Source: Bacillota bacterium
Lineage (GTDB): Bacteria; Bacillota_E; Symbiobacteriia; JAMDAP01
Assembly (NCBI GenBank): GCA_023484675.1
Contig: JAMDAP010000151.1
Span: 1-5,833, forward strand
Length of the DNA: 5,833 nucleotides
Direction of reading: 5' to 3'
Each line of letters opens with the position of its first letter. The first letter of the stretch is position 1. Positions 1 to 5,833 of the stretch are shown piece by piece. The notes beneath the pieces were generated by a model. That model did no database searches. It was given only the letters and a program-made list of their open reading frames with translations, and had not been told where the DNA came from. A program made the position numbers and the translations under genes.

Positions 1-38
1 TTTTGATTGGGAACGGGTTGATTCGGGGGGCGCTATAG

Positions 39-1265
39 ATGCGCATAATCGTTCAGAAGTTCGGCGGCACCTCAGTTTCCACCGCCGAACGCCGGGCCAT
101 GGTGGTGCACCGCGTGCAGCACGCCATTGACGAGGGCTACCAGCCCGTGGTGGTGGTATCAGCCATGGGGCGGGCAGGGGATCCCTACGCTACGGACACC
201 TTCATCCAGATGGCCACGTCTGTTTACAAGGACACCAACCCGCGGGAAATGGACATGCTGATCGGCTGTGGCGAGTTGATTTCGGCGGTGATCGTGACGA
301 ACACCTTCTTGGCCCATGGCATCCCCTCCATGGCCTTCACCGGCGGCCAGGCCGGCATCGTCGTGGACAACAACTTCGGCAACGCCAGTATCATCCGCGT
401 CAACCCGGAGCACATGGTCCAGGAGATGAAACAGGGCACCGTACCGGTGGTGGCTGGGTTCCAGGGCTGGACGGAGGCGGGGGAGATCGCCACCTTGGGC
501 CGCGGCGGCTCGGACACCTCGGCGGCGGCCCTGGGCGTGGCCCTGCGGGCCGAGATGGTGGAGATTTACACCGACGTCGACGGCATCAAGACCGCCGATC
601 CCCGCATTGTGCCCGAGGCCCGGACCATCGACGTCACCACCTACGACGAGATTGTGCAGATGGCCCACCAGGGGGCCAAGGTCATCCACCCCCGGGCGGT
701 GGAGATCGCCATGCGGCGCGGCGTGCCCCTCCGGGTGAAGTCCACCTTTGACGACTCCCCCGGAACTCTGGTCACGTATTCCATCGAGGCCACCGCCAGC
801 TTCCCCGAAGTGCGGGTGGACCGCATCATTACCGGCGTTACCCACATTCCCGGCATGGCCCGGGTGGTGGTGCCGATCACCAACCCGGATGACGAAGCCG
901 ACCTGGAGGTCGAGATCTTCCGTTCCCTGGCCGACGCCGGCATCAGCGTCGACCTGATCAACGTCTCGCCGGAGCAGAAGTCCTTCGCCATCCCCGAGCG
1001 CCTGGCCGACCGGGCCGACCGCGTACTGGTCAGTCTGGGCGTCAAGCCCAAGATCCAGCGTGGCTGCGCCAAGGTGTCGGTGGTGGGCACCGGGATGCGC
1101 GGCGTGCCGGGGGTCATGGCCAACGTGGTGGAGGCGTTGCGCGGCGCCGGGGTGAAGATCCTGCAGACCGCCGACTCCCACATCACGATTTCCTGCCTGG
1201 TGCGGTCGGAGGACATGGAAAAGGCCGTCCGGGCCCTGCACGAGCAGTTCAAGCTGGGGCGTTAA
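39..1265 (+). CDS. dapG: Aspartate kinase, DapG type (diaminopimelate-branch aspartokinase)
   Basis: This 408-residue cytoplasmic enzyme phosphorylates L-aspartate with ATP to 4-phospho-L-aspartate, the entry step to lysine, diaminopimelate, threonine and methionine. Seen: the N-terminal kinase signature KFGGTSV (residues 7-13), SAMGRAGDPYATD (41-53), the nucleotide/substrate loop GRGGSDTSAAAL (154-165), YTDVDGIKTADPR (177-189) and GAKVIHPRAVE (212-222). Two ACT domains follow, at about 263-335 (with GISVDLINVSP) and 344-408 (with GVPGVMANVVEAL and ILQTADSH). Length and the SAMGR-GDPYATD and ILQ-ADSH segments closely resemble B. subtilis DapG as I remember it, rather than the lysine- or threonine-regulated isozymes. 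ATG is the first possible start: an in-frame TAG sits directly before it at 36-38, and a G-run (25-30) lies 8 bases upstream as a plausible ribosome binding site. It heads the visible part of an operon with dapA 36 bases downstream. Regulation by meso-diaminopimelate is inferred from subtype and neighbour. No internal promoter or leader is visible in the 38 upstream bases, so transcription probably begins outside the window. Confidence 0.95.
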   Translation: MRIIVQKFGGTSVSTAERRAMVVHRVQHAIDEGYQPVVVVSAMGRAGDPYATDTFIQMATSVYKDTNPREMDMLIGCGELISAVIVTNTFLAHGIPSMAFTGGQAGIVVDNNFGNASIIRVNPEHMVQEMKQGTVPVVAGFQGWTEAGEIATLGRGGSDTSAAALGVALRAEMVEIYTDVDGIKTADPRIVPEARTIDVTTYDEIVQMAHQGAKVIHPRAVEIAMRRGVPLRVKSTFDDSPGTLVTYSIEATASFPEVRVDRIITGVTHIPGMARVVVPITNPDDEADLEVEIFRSLADAGISVDLINVSPEQKSFAIPERLADRADRVLVSLGVKPKIQRGCAKVSVVGTGMRGVPGVMANVVEALRGAGVKILQTADSHITISCLVRSEDMEKAVRALHEQFKLGR

Positions 1266-1284
1266 ACTAGCACGCCGAGGGCGT

Positions 1285-1291
1285 GGAGGAG
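1285..1291 (+). promoter_or_regulatory. Ribosome binding site of dapA
   Basis: GGAGGAG lies in the 36-base gap between dapG and dapA. It is 10 bases from the ATG at 1302 but only 4 from the in-frame TTG at 1296 and zero from the out-of-frame ATG at 1292. It therefore decides the dapA start in favour of 1302. Confidence 0.75.
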
Positions 1292-1301
1292 ATGTTTGAG
1301 G

Positions 1302-2201
1302 ATGACGCACAAAGTCAACTGGGGGCGGCTGATCACCGCCATGGCCACGCCCTTCAAGGCCGACGGCTCCGTCGATTATGATCTGGCCAAGGCCCTGGCC
1401 CGCCATCTGGTGGAGACCGGTTCCGACGGTCTCGTGGTCGCCGGCACCACAGGCGAGTCGCCGACCCTGAGCCACGGCGAGAAGCTTCGGCTGTTTGAGG
1501 CGGTGGCAGCTGAGGTGAGCGACCGCGTCCCGGTCATTGCCGGTACGGGCAGCAACAGTACGGCAGCATCCGTGGAGCTGTCCAAGGAGGTGGAGGAAGT
1601 GGGCGTGTCCGGCCTCCTGCTGGTCGTGCCCTACTACAACCGGCCCTCCCAGGACGGCCTCTACCGGCACTTCCGGACAGTGGCCGAGGCTACGTCCCTG
1701 CCGATTCTGCTCTACAACATCCCTTCCCGCACCGGCACCAACATGCTGGCCTCCACCACCCTGCGGCTGGCCGCAGACGTGGAGAATATCGTTGCGGTGA
1801 AGGAGTCGGCCGGCGATCTGGGCGCCGTGGCCGAGATCTGCCGCAAGGCGCCGGAGAACTTCCTGGTCTACAACGGCGACGACGCCATGACCCTGCCCCA
1901 CCTGGCGGTGGGCGGCTACGGCGTGGTCTCGGTGGTAGCCCACGTGGTGGGGCCGGACATGCAGGCCATGATCCAGGCCTACCTGGCCGGCGATGTGGCT
2001 AAGGCGGCGGCCCTGCATCAGAAGCTCATGCCGGTCTTCAAGGGCCTGTTCATCACCACCAACCCCACCCCCCTGAAGGCCGCTCTGGCCATGGTCGGGT
2101 TTCCCGTGGGCGGGCCCCGCCTGCCCCTGGTGGAGCCCACCAGCGAGGAGCTGGGCAAGATCCGGCAGTCCTTGCTGGAGTCGGGCGTGAAGGCGGGGTA
2201 A
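1302..2201 (+). CDS. dapA: 4-hydroxy-tetrahydrodipicolinate synthase (dihydrodipicolinate synthase)
   Basis: A 299-residue cytoplasmic TIM-barrel aldolase that condenses pyruvate with aspartate 4-semialdehyde, the committed step to diaminopimelate and lysine. Seen: the substrate-binding motif GTTGES (48-53), PYYNRP (110-115) and YNIPSRTG (138-145), containing the equivalents of E. coli Tyr107, Tyr133 and Arg138. The Schiff-base lysine is K167 in VAVKES, and NPTPLKAAL (254-262) lies near the end. Length is normal for the family. The ATG start is chosen from the GGAGGAG spacing; a TTG two codons upstream is the alternative. It follows dapG closely and is probably cotranscribed, so the two supply consecutive-branch steps (the intermediate Asd enzyme is not in the window). 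At positions matching the E. coli lysine-inhibition site, His56 is replaced by Lys (K61) and Glu84 by Ala (A89). This suggests weak or absent lysine feedback, as in other Gram-positive enzymes; that is an inference from hand alignment. Confidence 0.96.
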   Translation: MTHKVNWGRLITAMATPFKADGSVDYDLAKALARHLVETGSDGLVVAGTTGESPTLSHGEKLRLFEAVAAEVSDRVPVIAGTGSNSTAASVELSKEVEEVGVSGLLLVVPYYNRPSQDGLYRHFRTVAEATSLPILLYNIPSRTGTNMLASTTLRLAADVENIVAVKESAGDLGAVAEICRKAPENFLVYNGDDAMTLPHLAVGGYGVVSVVAHVVGPDMQAMIQAYLAGDVAKAAALHQKLMPVFKGLFITTNPTPLKAALAMVGFPVGGPRLPLVEPTSEELGKIRQSLLESGVKAG

Positions 2202-2221
2202 ATCGTCGCGCCTTCCCTTCC

Positions 2222-2250
2222 TTGTGTTGGCACATCCTTTCGGGTATAAT
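2222..2250 (+). promoter_or_regulatory. Sigma-A-type promoter upstream of RNase J gene
   Basis: A perfect -10 hexamer TATAAT (2245-2250) is preceded at exactly 17 bases by TTGTGT (2222-2227), which keeps the TTG core of the -35 consensus. A TATAAT in such GC-rich DNA, in a gap between genes, is unlikely to be chance. The predicted transcription start is about 2257. No terminator separates it from dapA, so RNase J is probably transcribed both by readthrough from the dap genes and from this promoter. Confidence 0.75.
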
Positions 2251-2256
2251 ACAAAA

Positions 2257-2374
2257 GAGAGTAAGCGCGCGGGATTTTCCAACAACCCCGAGGGCGCTTG
2301 GAATGGCCAGGTTTCAGAACGGAGGGCTATTCCAGGGTCCTCCCTTTCTGTGCGCCCATTTATGGAGGTGTAGT
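2257..2374 (+). promoter_or_regulatory. Structured 5' leader of the RNase J mRNA with competing hairpins
   Basis: Between the predicted transcription start and the GTG start lie about 118 non-coding bases with several complementary segments. P1 pairs AAGCGC (2263-2268) with GCGCTT (2294-2299), with CGGG/CCCG (2270-2273/2287-2290) inside. P2 pairs TGGAATGGCC (2299-2308) with GGCTATTCCA (2325-2334), ten pairs with one G-U, and GTT/AAC (2311-2313/2318-2320) inside. An alternative P3 pairs GGAGGGCT (2321-2328) with GGTCCTCC (2336-2343) and cannot coexist with P2. The same CCTCC (2339-2343) can instead pair with the ribosome binding site GGAGG (2364-2368). This suggests translational control of RNase J, but the folding is by eye and no known riboswitch class is recognised. 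There is no convincing terminator T-tract. Confidence 0.45.
2364..2370 (+). promoter_or_regulatory. Ribosome binding site of the RNase J gene
   Basis: GGAGGTG, a near-perfect anti-16S complement, has its GGAGG core 6 bases from the GTG at 2375. It decides the start against the upstream in-frame TTG 2222 and ATG 2303, and against the internal ATG 2807, which has no such site. The core is complementary to CCTCC at 2339-2343. Confidence 0.85.
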
Positions 2375-4459
2375 GTGACCGAAACAAACAACGTAAAGCC
2401 TGCCGGCCAGGCGGCCCCGTCCGGAGCACGGACGCAGGCCCGCTCCCAGGCCCCGCAGGAACAGAAGAGCCGGCCCCAGCAGGGCAAGCCTCGCGGTGGA
2501 CAAGGCCGCGGCGGACAAGGCCGCGGCGGCCGGCCTGAGTCCGGCCAAGGATCTCAAACTGAGCGGGGCCGCGCCCAGTTCGAAGCCAATCGCCGGCCGC
2601 AACGGCAGACGCAGCCGAACAGTTCGACGGAAGCCAGGGCCGCGGCGGCCGCTGGCGCTACGGCCAATGTGCGCAGGGCAGCGGTATCAGGCGGAACCCC
2701 CCAGTCCGGCGGGTCAGCCCCTGGCACCGCGGGTGCCGGAAAGCGCCGTTCCGGCGGGTCCCGGCCGGGCTCCCACCCGTCGCGTCAGGCCACGGTTGAA
2801 CCATCGATGAAGATTCAGGTCATCCCCTTGGGTGGCCTGGGCGAGGTCGGTAAGAACATGACCGTGATCCGCTACCAGGATGACATCGTGGTCGTGGACG
2901 CCGGCCTGGCCTTTCCGGAAGAGGAGCTTCTAGGCATCGACATCGTCATTCCCGACTTCAGCTACCTGCTGGAGAACAGAGACAAGGTCCGCGGCCTGTT
3001 GCTGACCCACGGCCATGAGGACCACATCGGCGCCGTCTCCTACGTGCTGAAACAGCTGGACATTCCGGTGTTCGGCACGCCGCTGACCCTTGGCCTGGTG
3101 GAGGGCAAGCTGGCCGAGCACGGGCTGGTGATGCCGGAGGGCTCCCGCGCCGTCAAGCCCGGCGAGTCCATCCAGGTCGCCGCCTTCACCGTCGACTTCG
3201 TGCGGGTGAACCATTCCATCCCCGACGCCGTGTCCCTGGCCCTGCACTGCCCGGTCGGGACCATCGTGCACACGGGCGACTTCAAGTTCGACCACACCCC
3301 CGTGGACGGCCAGCCTGCGGACTTTCACAAGTTTGCGGAGCTGGGCAACCAGGGCGTGCTGGTGCTGCTGGCCGATAGCACGAATGCGGAGCGGCCTGGC
3401 TTCACGCCGTCCGAGCGCGTGGTGGGGGCCGCCCTGGACGACATCATCAGCAAGGCGGAAGGGCGGGTGTTGGTGGCGACCTTCGCCTCCAACGTCCACC
3501 GCATGCAGCAGGTGATCGACTCCGCCTACAAGTTCGGCCGCAAGGTGGCCGTGGTTGGGCGCAGCATGGAGAACACCGTGGCCGTGGCTCAGGGGCTGGG
3601 CTACCTGCAGGTGGCCGAAGGCACCCTGGTCGATGTGGAGGAGTTGGGGCGCTTCCCCGTCAACCAGATCGTCATCCTCACCACCGGCAGCCAGGGCGAG
3701 CCGATGTCGGCCCTCACCCGCATGTCCGTGTCCGATCACAAGCGGGTGGAGATCATCCCCGGCGACACGGTACTCATTGCCGCCACGCCGGTGCCCGGCA
3801 ACGAGAAGATGGTGTCGCGCACCATCAACAACCTCTATAAGCGCGGGGCCACCGTGATCCACCCGCCCAAGATGCTGGTGCACGTCTCCGGCCACGCCAG
3901 CCAGGAAGAGCAGAAGCTGATGATCAACCTGGTTCGGCCGAAGTTCTTCGTGCCCGTGCACGGCGAGCAGCGCATGCTCGTCCATCACGCCCAACTGGCG
4001 GAGGCCACAGGGGTGCCGCGGCCGAACATCTTGATTGGCGAGAACGGCACGGTCTTTGAGTTCAGCCGGGATTCGGCGGCCATCAGCGGCAAGGTGACTG
4101 CGGGCCAGACCCTGGTGGACGGGCTAGGTGTCGGCGACGTCGGCAACATCGTCCTCCGCGACCGCAAGCAGCTCAGCCAGGACGGCATCGTCATCGTCGT
4201 CGTGGCCATGGACAGGAACTCCGGCCTGACGGTCTCCGGCCCCGATGTGGTGACCCGAGGCTTCGTCTACGTCCGGGAGTCGGAGCAGCTCATGGACGAG
4301 ACCAAGGCCAAGGTGCGCGAGGCCCTGGACGACTGCGAGGAGCGCCGCATCACCGAGTGGTCGACCATCAAGAGCAACGTCCGTGACGCCCTGGGCAAGT
4401 TCCTCTACGACCGAACCCGCCGCCGTCCGATGATCCTGCCAATCATCCTGGAGGTCTGA
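2375..4459 (+). CDS. rnj: Ribonuclease J with long basic N-terminal extension
   Basis: A 694-residue metallo-beta-lactamase/beta-CASP ribonuclease with 5'-3' exo- and endonuclease activity in mRNA decay and RNA maturation. The conserved enzyme starts at M145 (MKIQVIPLGGLGEVGKN). Metal ligands are seen in THGHEDH (211-217), H280, HTGDFKFD (299-306) and the late PVHGE (527-531). The beta-CASP region has DSTNAERPGF (334-343), ATFASNVHR (368-376), TTGSQGEP (436-443) and SGHASQEEQK (505-514). The usual C-terminal domain follows (about 565-694), ending RRRPMILPIILEV. The core of 550 residues has normal family length. Residues 1-144 are extra, low-complexity and very basic: 19 Arg and 4 Lys against 7 Glu and no Asp, one aromatic residue, and RGG repeats at 40-52. 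The GTG start is set by GGAGGTG 6 bases upstream. The neighbourhood matches B. subtilis rnjB downstream of dapA, but the C-terminus looks at least as RnjA-like, so I do not assign a paralogue. An intrinsic terminator follows about 50 bases after the stop. Confidence 0.95.
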   Translation: MTETNNVKPAGQAAPSGARTQARSQAPQEQKSRPQQGKPRGGQGRGGQGRGGRPESGQGSQTERGRAQFEANRRPQRQTQPNSSTEARAAAAAGATANVRRAAVSGGTPQSGGSAPGTAGAGKRRSGGSRPGSHPSRQATVEPSMKIQVIPLGGLGEVGKNMTVIRYQDDIVVVDAGLAFPEEELLGIDIVIPDFSYLLENRDKVRGLLLTHGHEDHIGAVSYVLKQLDIPVFGTPLTLGLVEGKLAEHGLVMPEGSRAVKPGESIQVAAFTVDFVRVNHSIPDAVSLALHCPVGTIVHTGDFKFDHTPVDGQPADFHKFAELGNQGVLVLLADSTNAERPGFTPSERVVGAALDDIISKAEGRVLVATFASNVHRMQQVIDSAYKFGRKVAVVGRSMENTVAVAQGLGYLQVAEGTLVDVEELGRFPVNQIVILTTGSQGEPMSALTRMSVSDHKRVEIIPGDTVLIAATPVPGNEKMVSRTINNLYKRGATVIHPPKMLVHVSGHASQEEQKLMINLVRPKFFVPVHGEQRMLVHHAQLAEATGVPRPNILIGENGTVFEFSRDSAAISGKVTAGQTLVDGLGVGDVGNIVLRDRKQLSQDGIVIVVVAMDRNSGLTVSGPDVVTRGFVYVRESEQLMDETKAKVREALDDCEERRITEWSTIKSNVRDALGKFLYDRTRRRPMILPIILEV
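2492..2529 (+). repeat. 15-base tandem repeat encoding RGGQG units
   Basis: The unit CGCGGYGGACAAGGC occurs at 2492-2506 and 2507-2521, followed by a partial copy at 2522-2529. In frame it encodes RGGQG-RGGQG-RGG (residues 40-52 of RNase J). The copies differ at one base (T/C, synonymous). It looks like local slippage expansion of an RGG-type RNA-binding segment; its length could vary between strains. Confidence 0.85.
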
Positions 4460-4508
4460 GACGGCCTCTGGCCTCAAGCGACCTCAGCCATACTGACAAA
4501 AAAGTGCT

Positions 4509-4543
4509 AACCCCAGTGCAGCCCGCGCCTGGGGTTTTCTCTT
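4509..4543 (+). terminator. Intrinsic terminator after the RNase J gene
   Basis: The stem AACCCCAG (4509-4516) pairs perfectly with CTGGGGTT (4529-4536) around a 12-base loop. It is followed by a T-rich tail reading TTTTCTCTT (4535-4543). It lies 50 bases past the RNase J stop. An A-run on the upstream side (4498-4503) would give a T-run for transcripts on the other strand, so it may work weakly in both directions. Confidence 0.85.
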
Positions 4544-4547
4544 GCCG

Positions 4548-4593
4548 GCCCAACTTGCCCAACTTTGAGCAACGAAGTGAAGAGCATGGGCAA
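4548..4593 (+). promoter_or_regulatory. Direct and inverted repeats in the leader of the solute-binding protein gene
   Basis: The 207-base gap 4460-4666 contains, besides the terminator, a perfect tandem copy of GCCCAACTT (4548-4556 and 4557-4565). Overlapping it is a hairpin of ACTTTG (4562-4567) with CGAAGT (4573-4578), six pairs with one G-U around AGCAA. Outside this, TTGCCC (4555-4560) is complementary to GGGCAA (4588-4593). It could be a regulator binding site or an mRNA leader structure for the uptake gene. I could not identify a convincing promoter in this gap, and no known operator consensus fits. Confidence 0.35.
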
Positions 4594-4648
4594 TTCCCTC
4601 CTGATGGCGGCGGCCCTCCTTCTGTTAAGGTGAAGGCATCAAATGCTC

Positions 4649-4659
4649 AGGAGGAGGAG
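4649..4659 (+). promoter_or_regulatory. Ribosome binding site of the solute-binding protein gene
   Basis: AGGAGGAGGAG offers two overlapping GGAGG cores, at 4650-4654 and 4653-4657. The second is 9 bases from the ATG at 4667. The repeated purine tract predicts strong translation, as expected for an abundant binding lipoprotein. Confidence 0.8.
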
Positions 4660-4666
4660 CAAGAGT

Positions 4667-5833
4667 ATGGGCAGAATGGTTCGTCCGCAGCGCTGGTTCC
4701 CGTTTCTGCTGGTTCTTATCCTGCTGGCCGGTTCGGTGCTGACCGGCTGCACCGGCGCCAAGACCAACACCGCTCCGGCACCGGCGGCGCCCTCCAGCGA
4801 CGCAAAGCCGTTCTCAGGCCACACCCTCAACGTGATCTACATGGCCCAGGCCGGCTACCAGCCGGACGTGTTCAATGCACGGCTCAAGGAGTTCGAGGAC
4901 AAGACCGGGGCCAAGGTCAACCTGACCTTCGTCAAGTACGACGAACAGCACGAGAAAATCGTCACTTCCGCCGCCGCCCCCACCGCCACCTACGACGTCA
5001 TCTCCCTCGACCTCATCTGGACCGCCGAGTTTGGCGACAAGGGCTACGTCATGCCCCTGGACGACCTGATCAGCAGGGACATCAAGAAGGACGACATCGC
5101 TCCCGCCATCTGGTCCGCCTTCGAGTACCAGGGCAAGACCTGGGCCATGCCGTTCCTCGCCAATTTCCAGCTCTTCTTCTACAACAAGGAGATGCTCGGC
5201 AAGGCCGGTATAGCGGAGCCGCCCAAGACTCTGGAGGACCTGGAGAAGGACATGGAGACCATCAAGGCCAAGGGCATCGTCAAGTACCCCTGGTCGGACT
5301 CCTGGAACCAGAAGGAAGGCCTGGTCTGCGAGTACGTCTGGATGACCGGCGCCTACGGCGGCGACACCTTTGACGCCGGCGGCAAGCCCATCTTCAACCA
5401 GGGCGCTGGCCTCCAGGCCATGGAGACGATGGTGCGCTGGCTGGACAAGGGCCTGGCCGACCCCAACTCGCTCAACCAGGATGAACCGATGGCTAAGGAT
5501 GCCTTCATCTCCGGTCAGGCGGCCTTCAACAGCAACTGGACTTTCCAATACGGTTTGATGAAGGGCAGCCCGGTGGACGGCAAGGGGGTTATGGCGACGC
5601 TGCCCGTTTCCAAGGGCGTGTACAAGGAAGGGTCCTATGAGACGGCCTCCGTCTCTGGCTTCCAGGGCATGGCCATCATGGCCAACACCAAGGAGAAGGA
5701 CCTCTCCTGGGAACTGGTCAAATGGATGACCGCCCCCGACTTCCAGGCCCAGCACCTGGAGGAGATGCCGGTCTGGACCTCGGTCCAGACCAGCGCCGAG
5801 ACCAAGGCCAAGGACCTGGTGATTGACGTCAAG
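4667..5833 (+). CDS. ABC transporter extracellular solute-binding lipoprotein, family 1 (sugar type), 3' end outside window
   Basis: The reading frame is open for 389 codons to the window edge with no stop; family members are usually about 420-450 residues, so perhaps the last 30-60 are missing. Seen: a basic start (R3, R6, R9), a hydrophobic stretch at about 10-24, and the lipobox L25-T26-G27-C28. After signal peptidase II cleavage, C28 would carry the lipid anchor on the outer face of the membrane. An Ala/Pro/Ser/Thr linker (29-50) leads to the binding fold. This shows the family pattern: KEFEDKTGAKVNL (74-86), YDVISLDLIWTAEF (109-122), a hinge-region QLFFYNKEMLGKAGI (168-182) followed by EPPKTLEDL, and AFISGQAAFNSNW (279-291) and MAIMANTKEKD (335-345). 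It would deliver substrate, probably an oligosaccharide or other carbohydrate, to two permeases expected downstream. The exact substrate cannot be read from the sequence. It is separated from RNase J by a terminator, so it probably starts its own operon. Confidence 0.92.
   Translation, partial: MGRMVRPQRWFPFLLVLILLAGSVLTGCTGAKTNTAPAPAAPSSDAKPFSGHTLNVIYMAQAGYQPDVFNARLKEFEDKTGAKVNLTFVKYDEQHEKIVTSAAAPTATYDVISLDLIWTAEFGDKGYVMPLDDLISRDIKKDDIAPAIWSAFEYQGKTWAMPFLANFQLFFYNKEMLGKAGIAEPPKTLEDLEKDMETIKAKGIVKYPWSDSWNQKEGLVCEYVWMTGAYGGDTFDAGGKPIFNQGAGLQAMETMVRWLDKGLADPNSLNQDEPMAKDAFISGQAAFNSNWTFQYGLMKGSPVDGKGVMATLPVSKGVYKEGSYETASVSGFQGMAIMANTKEKDLSWELVKWMTAPDFQAQHLEEMPVWTSVQTSAETKAKDLVIDVK

Noticed and set aside
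34..39. TATAGA resembling a -10 box just before dapG
   Set aside because: It overlaps the start codon and has no -35 element at proper distance (TTGATT at 18-23 leaves only 10 bases).
1292..1381. Small out-of-frame ORF starting at ATG 1292 before dapA
   Set aside because: The ATG abuts the Shine-Dalgarno sequence with no spacing and the frame runs into dapA with no protein-like features.
2362..2373. Mini-ORF ATG-GAG-GTG-TAG overlapping the RNase J ribosome binding site
   Set aside because: It has no ribosome binding site of its own and encodes only three residues; most likely chance.
2222..2374. Longer RNase J starting at TTG 2222 or ATG 2303
   Set aside because: The stretch contains the promoter and leader hairpins, has poor G/C preference at third codon positions, and the GTG at 2375 has a far better ribosome binding site. 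ATG 2303 does have a weak GAGGG eight bases upstream, so it is not fully excluded.
159..2429. A 756-codon open frame on the - strand across dapG and dapA
   Set aside because: It is the complement of two certain genes; the long opening arises from GC-rich codons. Its product is His/Gly/Gln-rich without domain character, and no ribosome binding site supports it.
2930..3994. A 354-codon open frame on the - strand inside RNase J
   Set aside because: Shadow of the RNase J codons, with the same His/Gly/Val-rich artefact composition.
4564..4582. Possible catabolite-repression (cre-like) site before the solute-binding protein gene
   Set aside because: The TGAGCAACG segment only partly resembles the consensus and the spacing and right half do not fit.
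4504..5373. A 289-codon + strand frame overlapping the solute-binding protein gene
   Set aside because: It begins within the terminator stem, is in a different frame from the well-supported lipoprotein, and gives a Gln/Arg/Gly-rich product without recognisable domains.

Overview
The window is a GC-rich stretch with strong G/C preference at third codon positions and Gram-positive style signals: strong GGAGG ribosome binding sites, GTG as well as ATG starts, and a lipoprotein signal peptide. The gene order dapG-dapA-RNase J matches the Bacillus subtilis dap locus (asd-dapG-dapA-rnjB). Together with the GC content this suggests a high-GC Firmicute, for example a Symbiobacterium-like lineage. The taxon is an inference; no ribosomal or other taxonomic marker is present.

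Layout, all genes on the + strand. (1) Positions 39-1265 encode a DapG-type aspartokinase with two C-terminal ACT regulatory domains. (2) Positions 1302-2201 encode 4-hydroxy-tetrahydrodipicolinate synthase (DapA), 36 bases downstream and evidently in the same operon. These two enzymes catalyse the first step of the aspartate pathway and the first committed step of the lysine/diaminopimelate branch, which feeds peptidoglycan and, in spore formers, dipicolinate. (3) Positions 2202-2374 hold a sigma-A-type promoter and a roughly 118-base leader that can fold into competing hairpins, one of which masks the next ribosome binding site. (4) Positions 2375-4459 encode ribonuclease J with an unusual 144-residue disordered, arginine/glycine/glutamine-rich N-terminal extension. 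(5) Positions 4460-4666 hold an intrinsic terminator followed by an A/T-richer leader with direct and inverted repeats. (6) From 4667 to the window end runs the first 389 codons of an ABC-transporter extracellular solute-binding lipoprotein of the sugar-binding type, cut off by the window edge.

The first three genes form a conserved biosynthesis/RNA-decay neighbourhood, and RNase J probably also has its own promoter. The terminator separates them from an unrelated uptake locus whose permease genes would be expected beyond the window. I see no mobile element, CRISPR array, tRNA, rRNA or clear new system. The least ordinary items are the RNase J extension, the RNase J leader, and the dyad-rich leader of the binding-protein gene.
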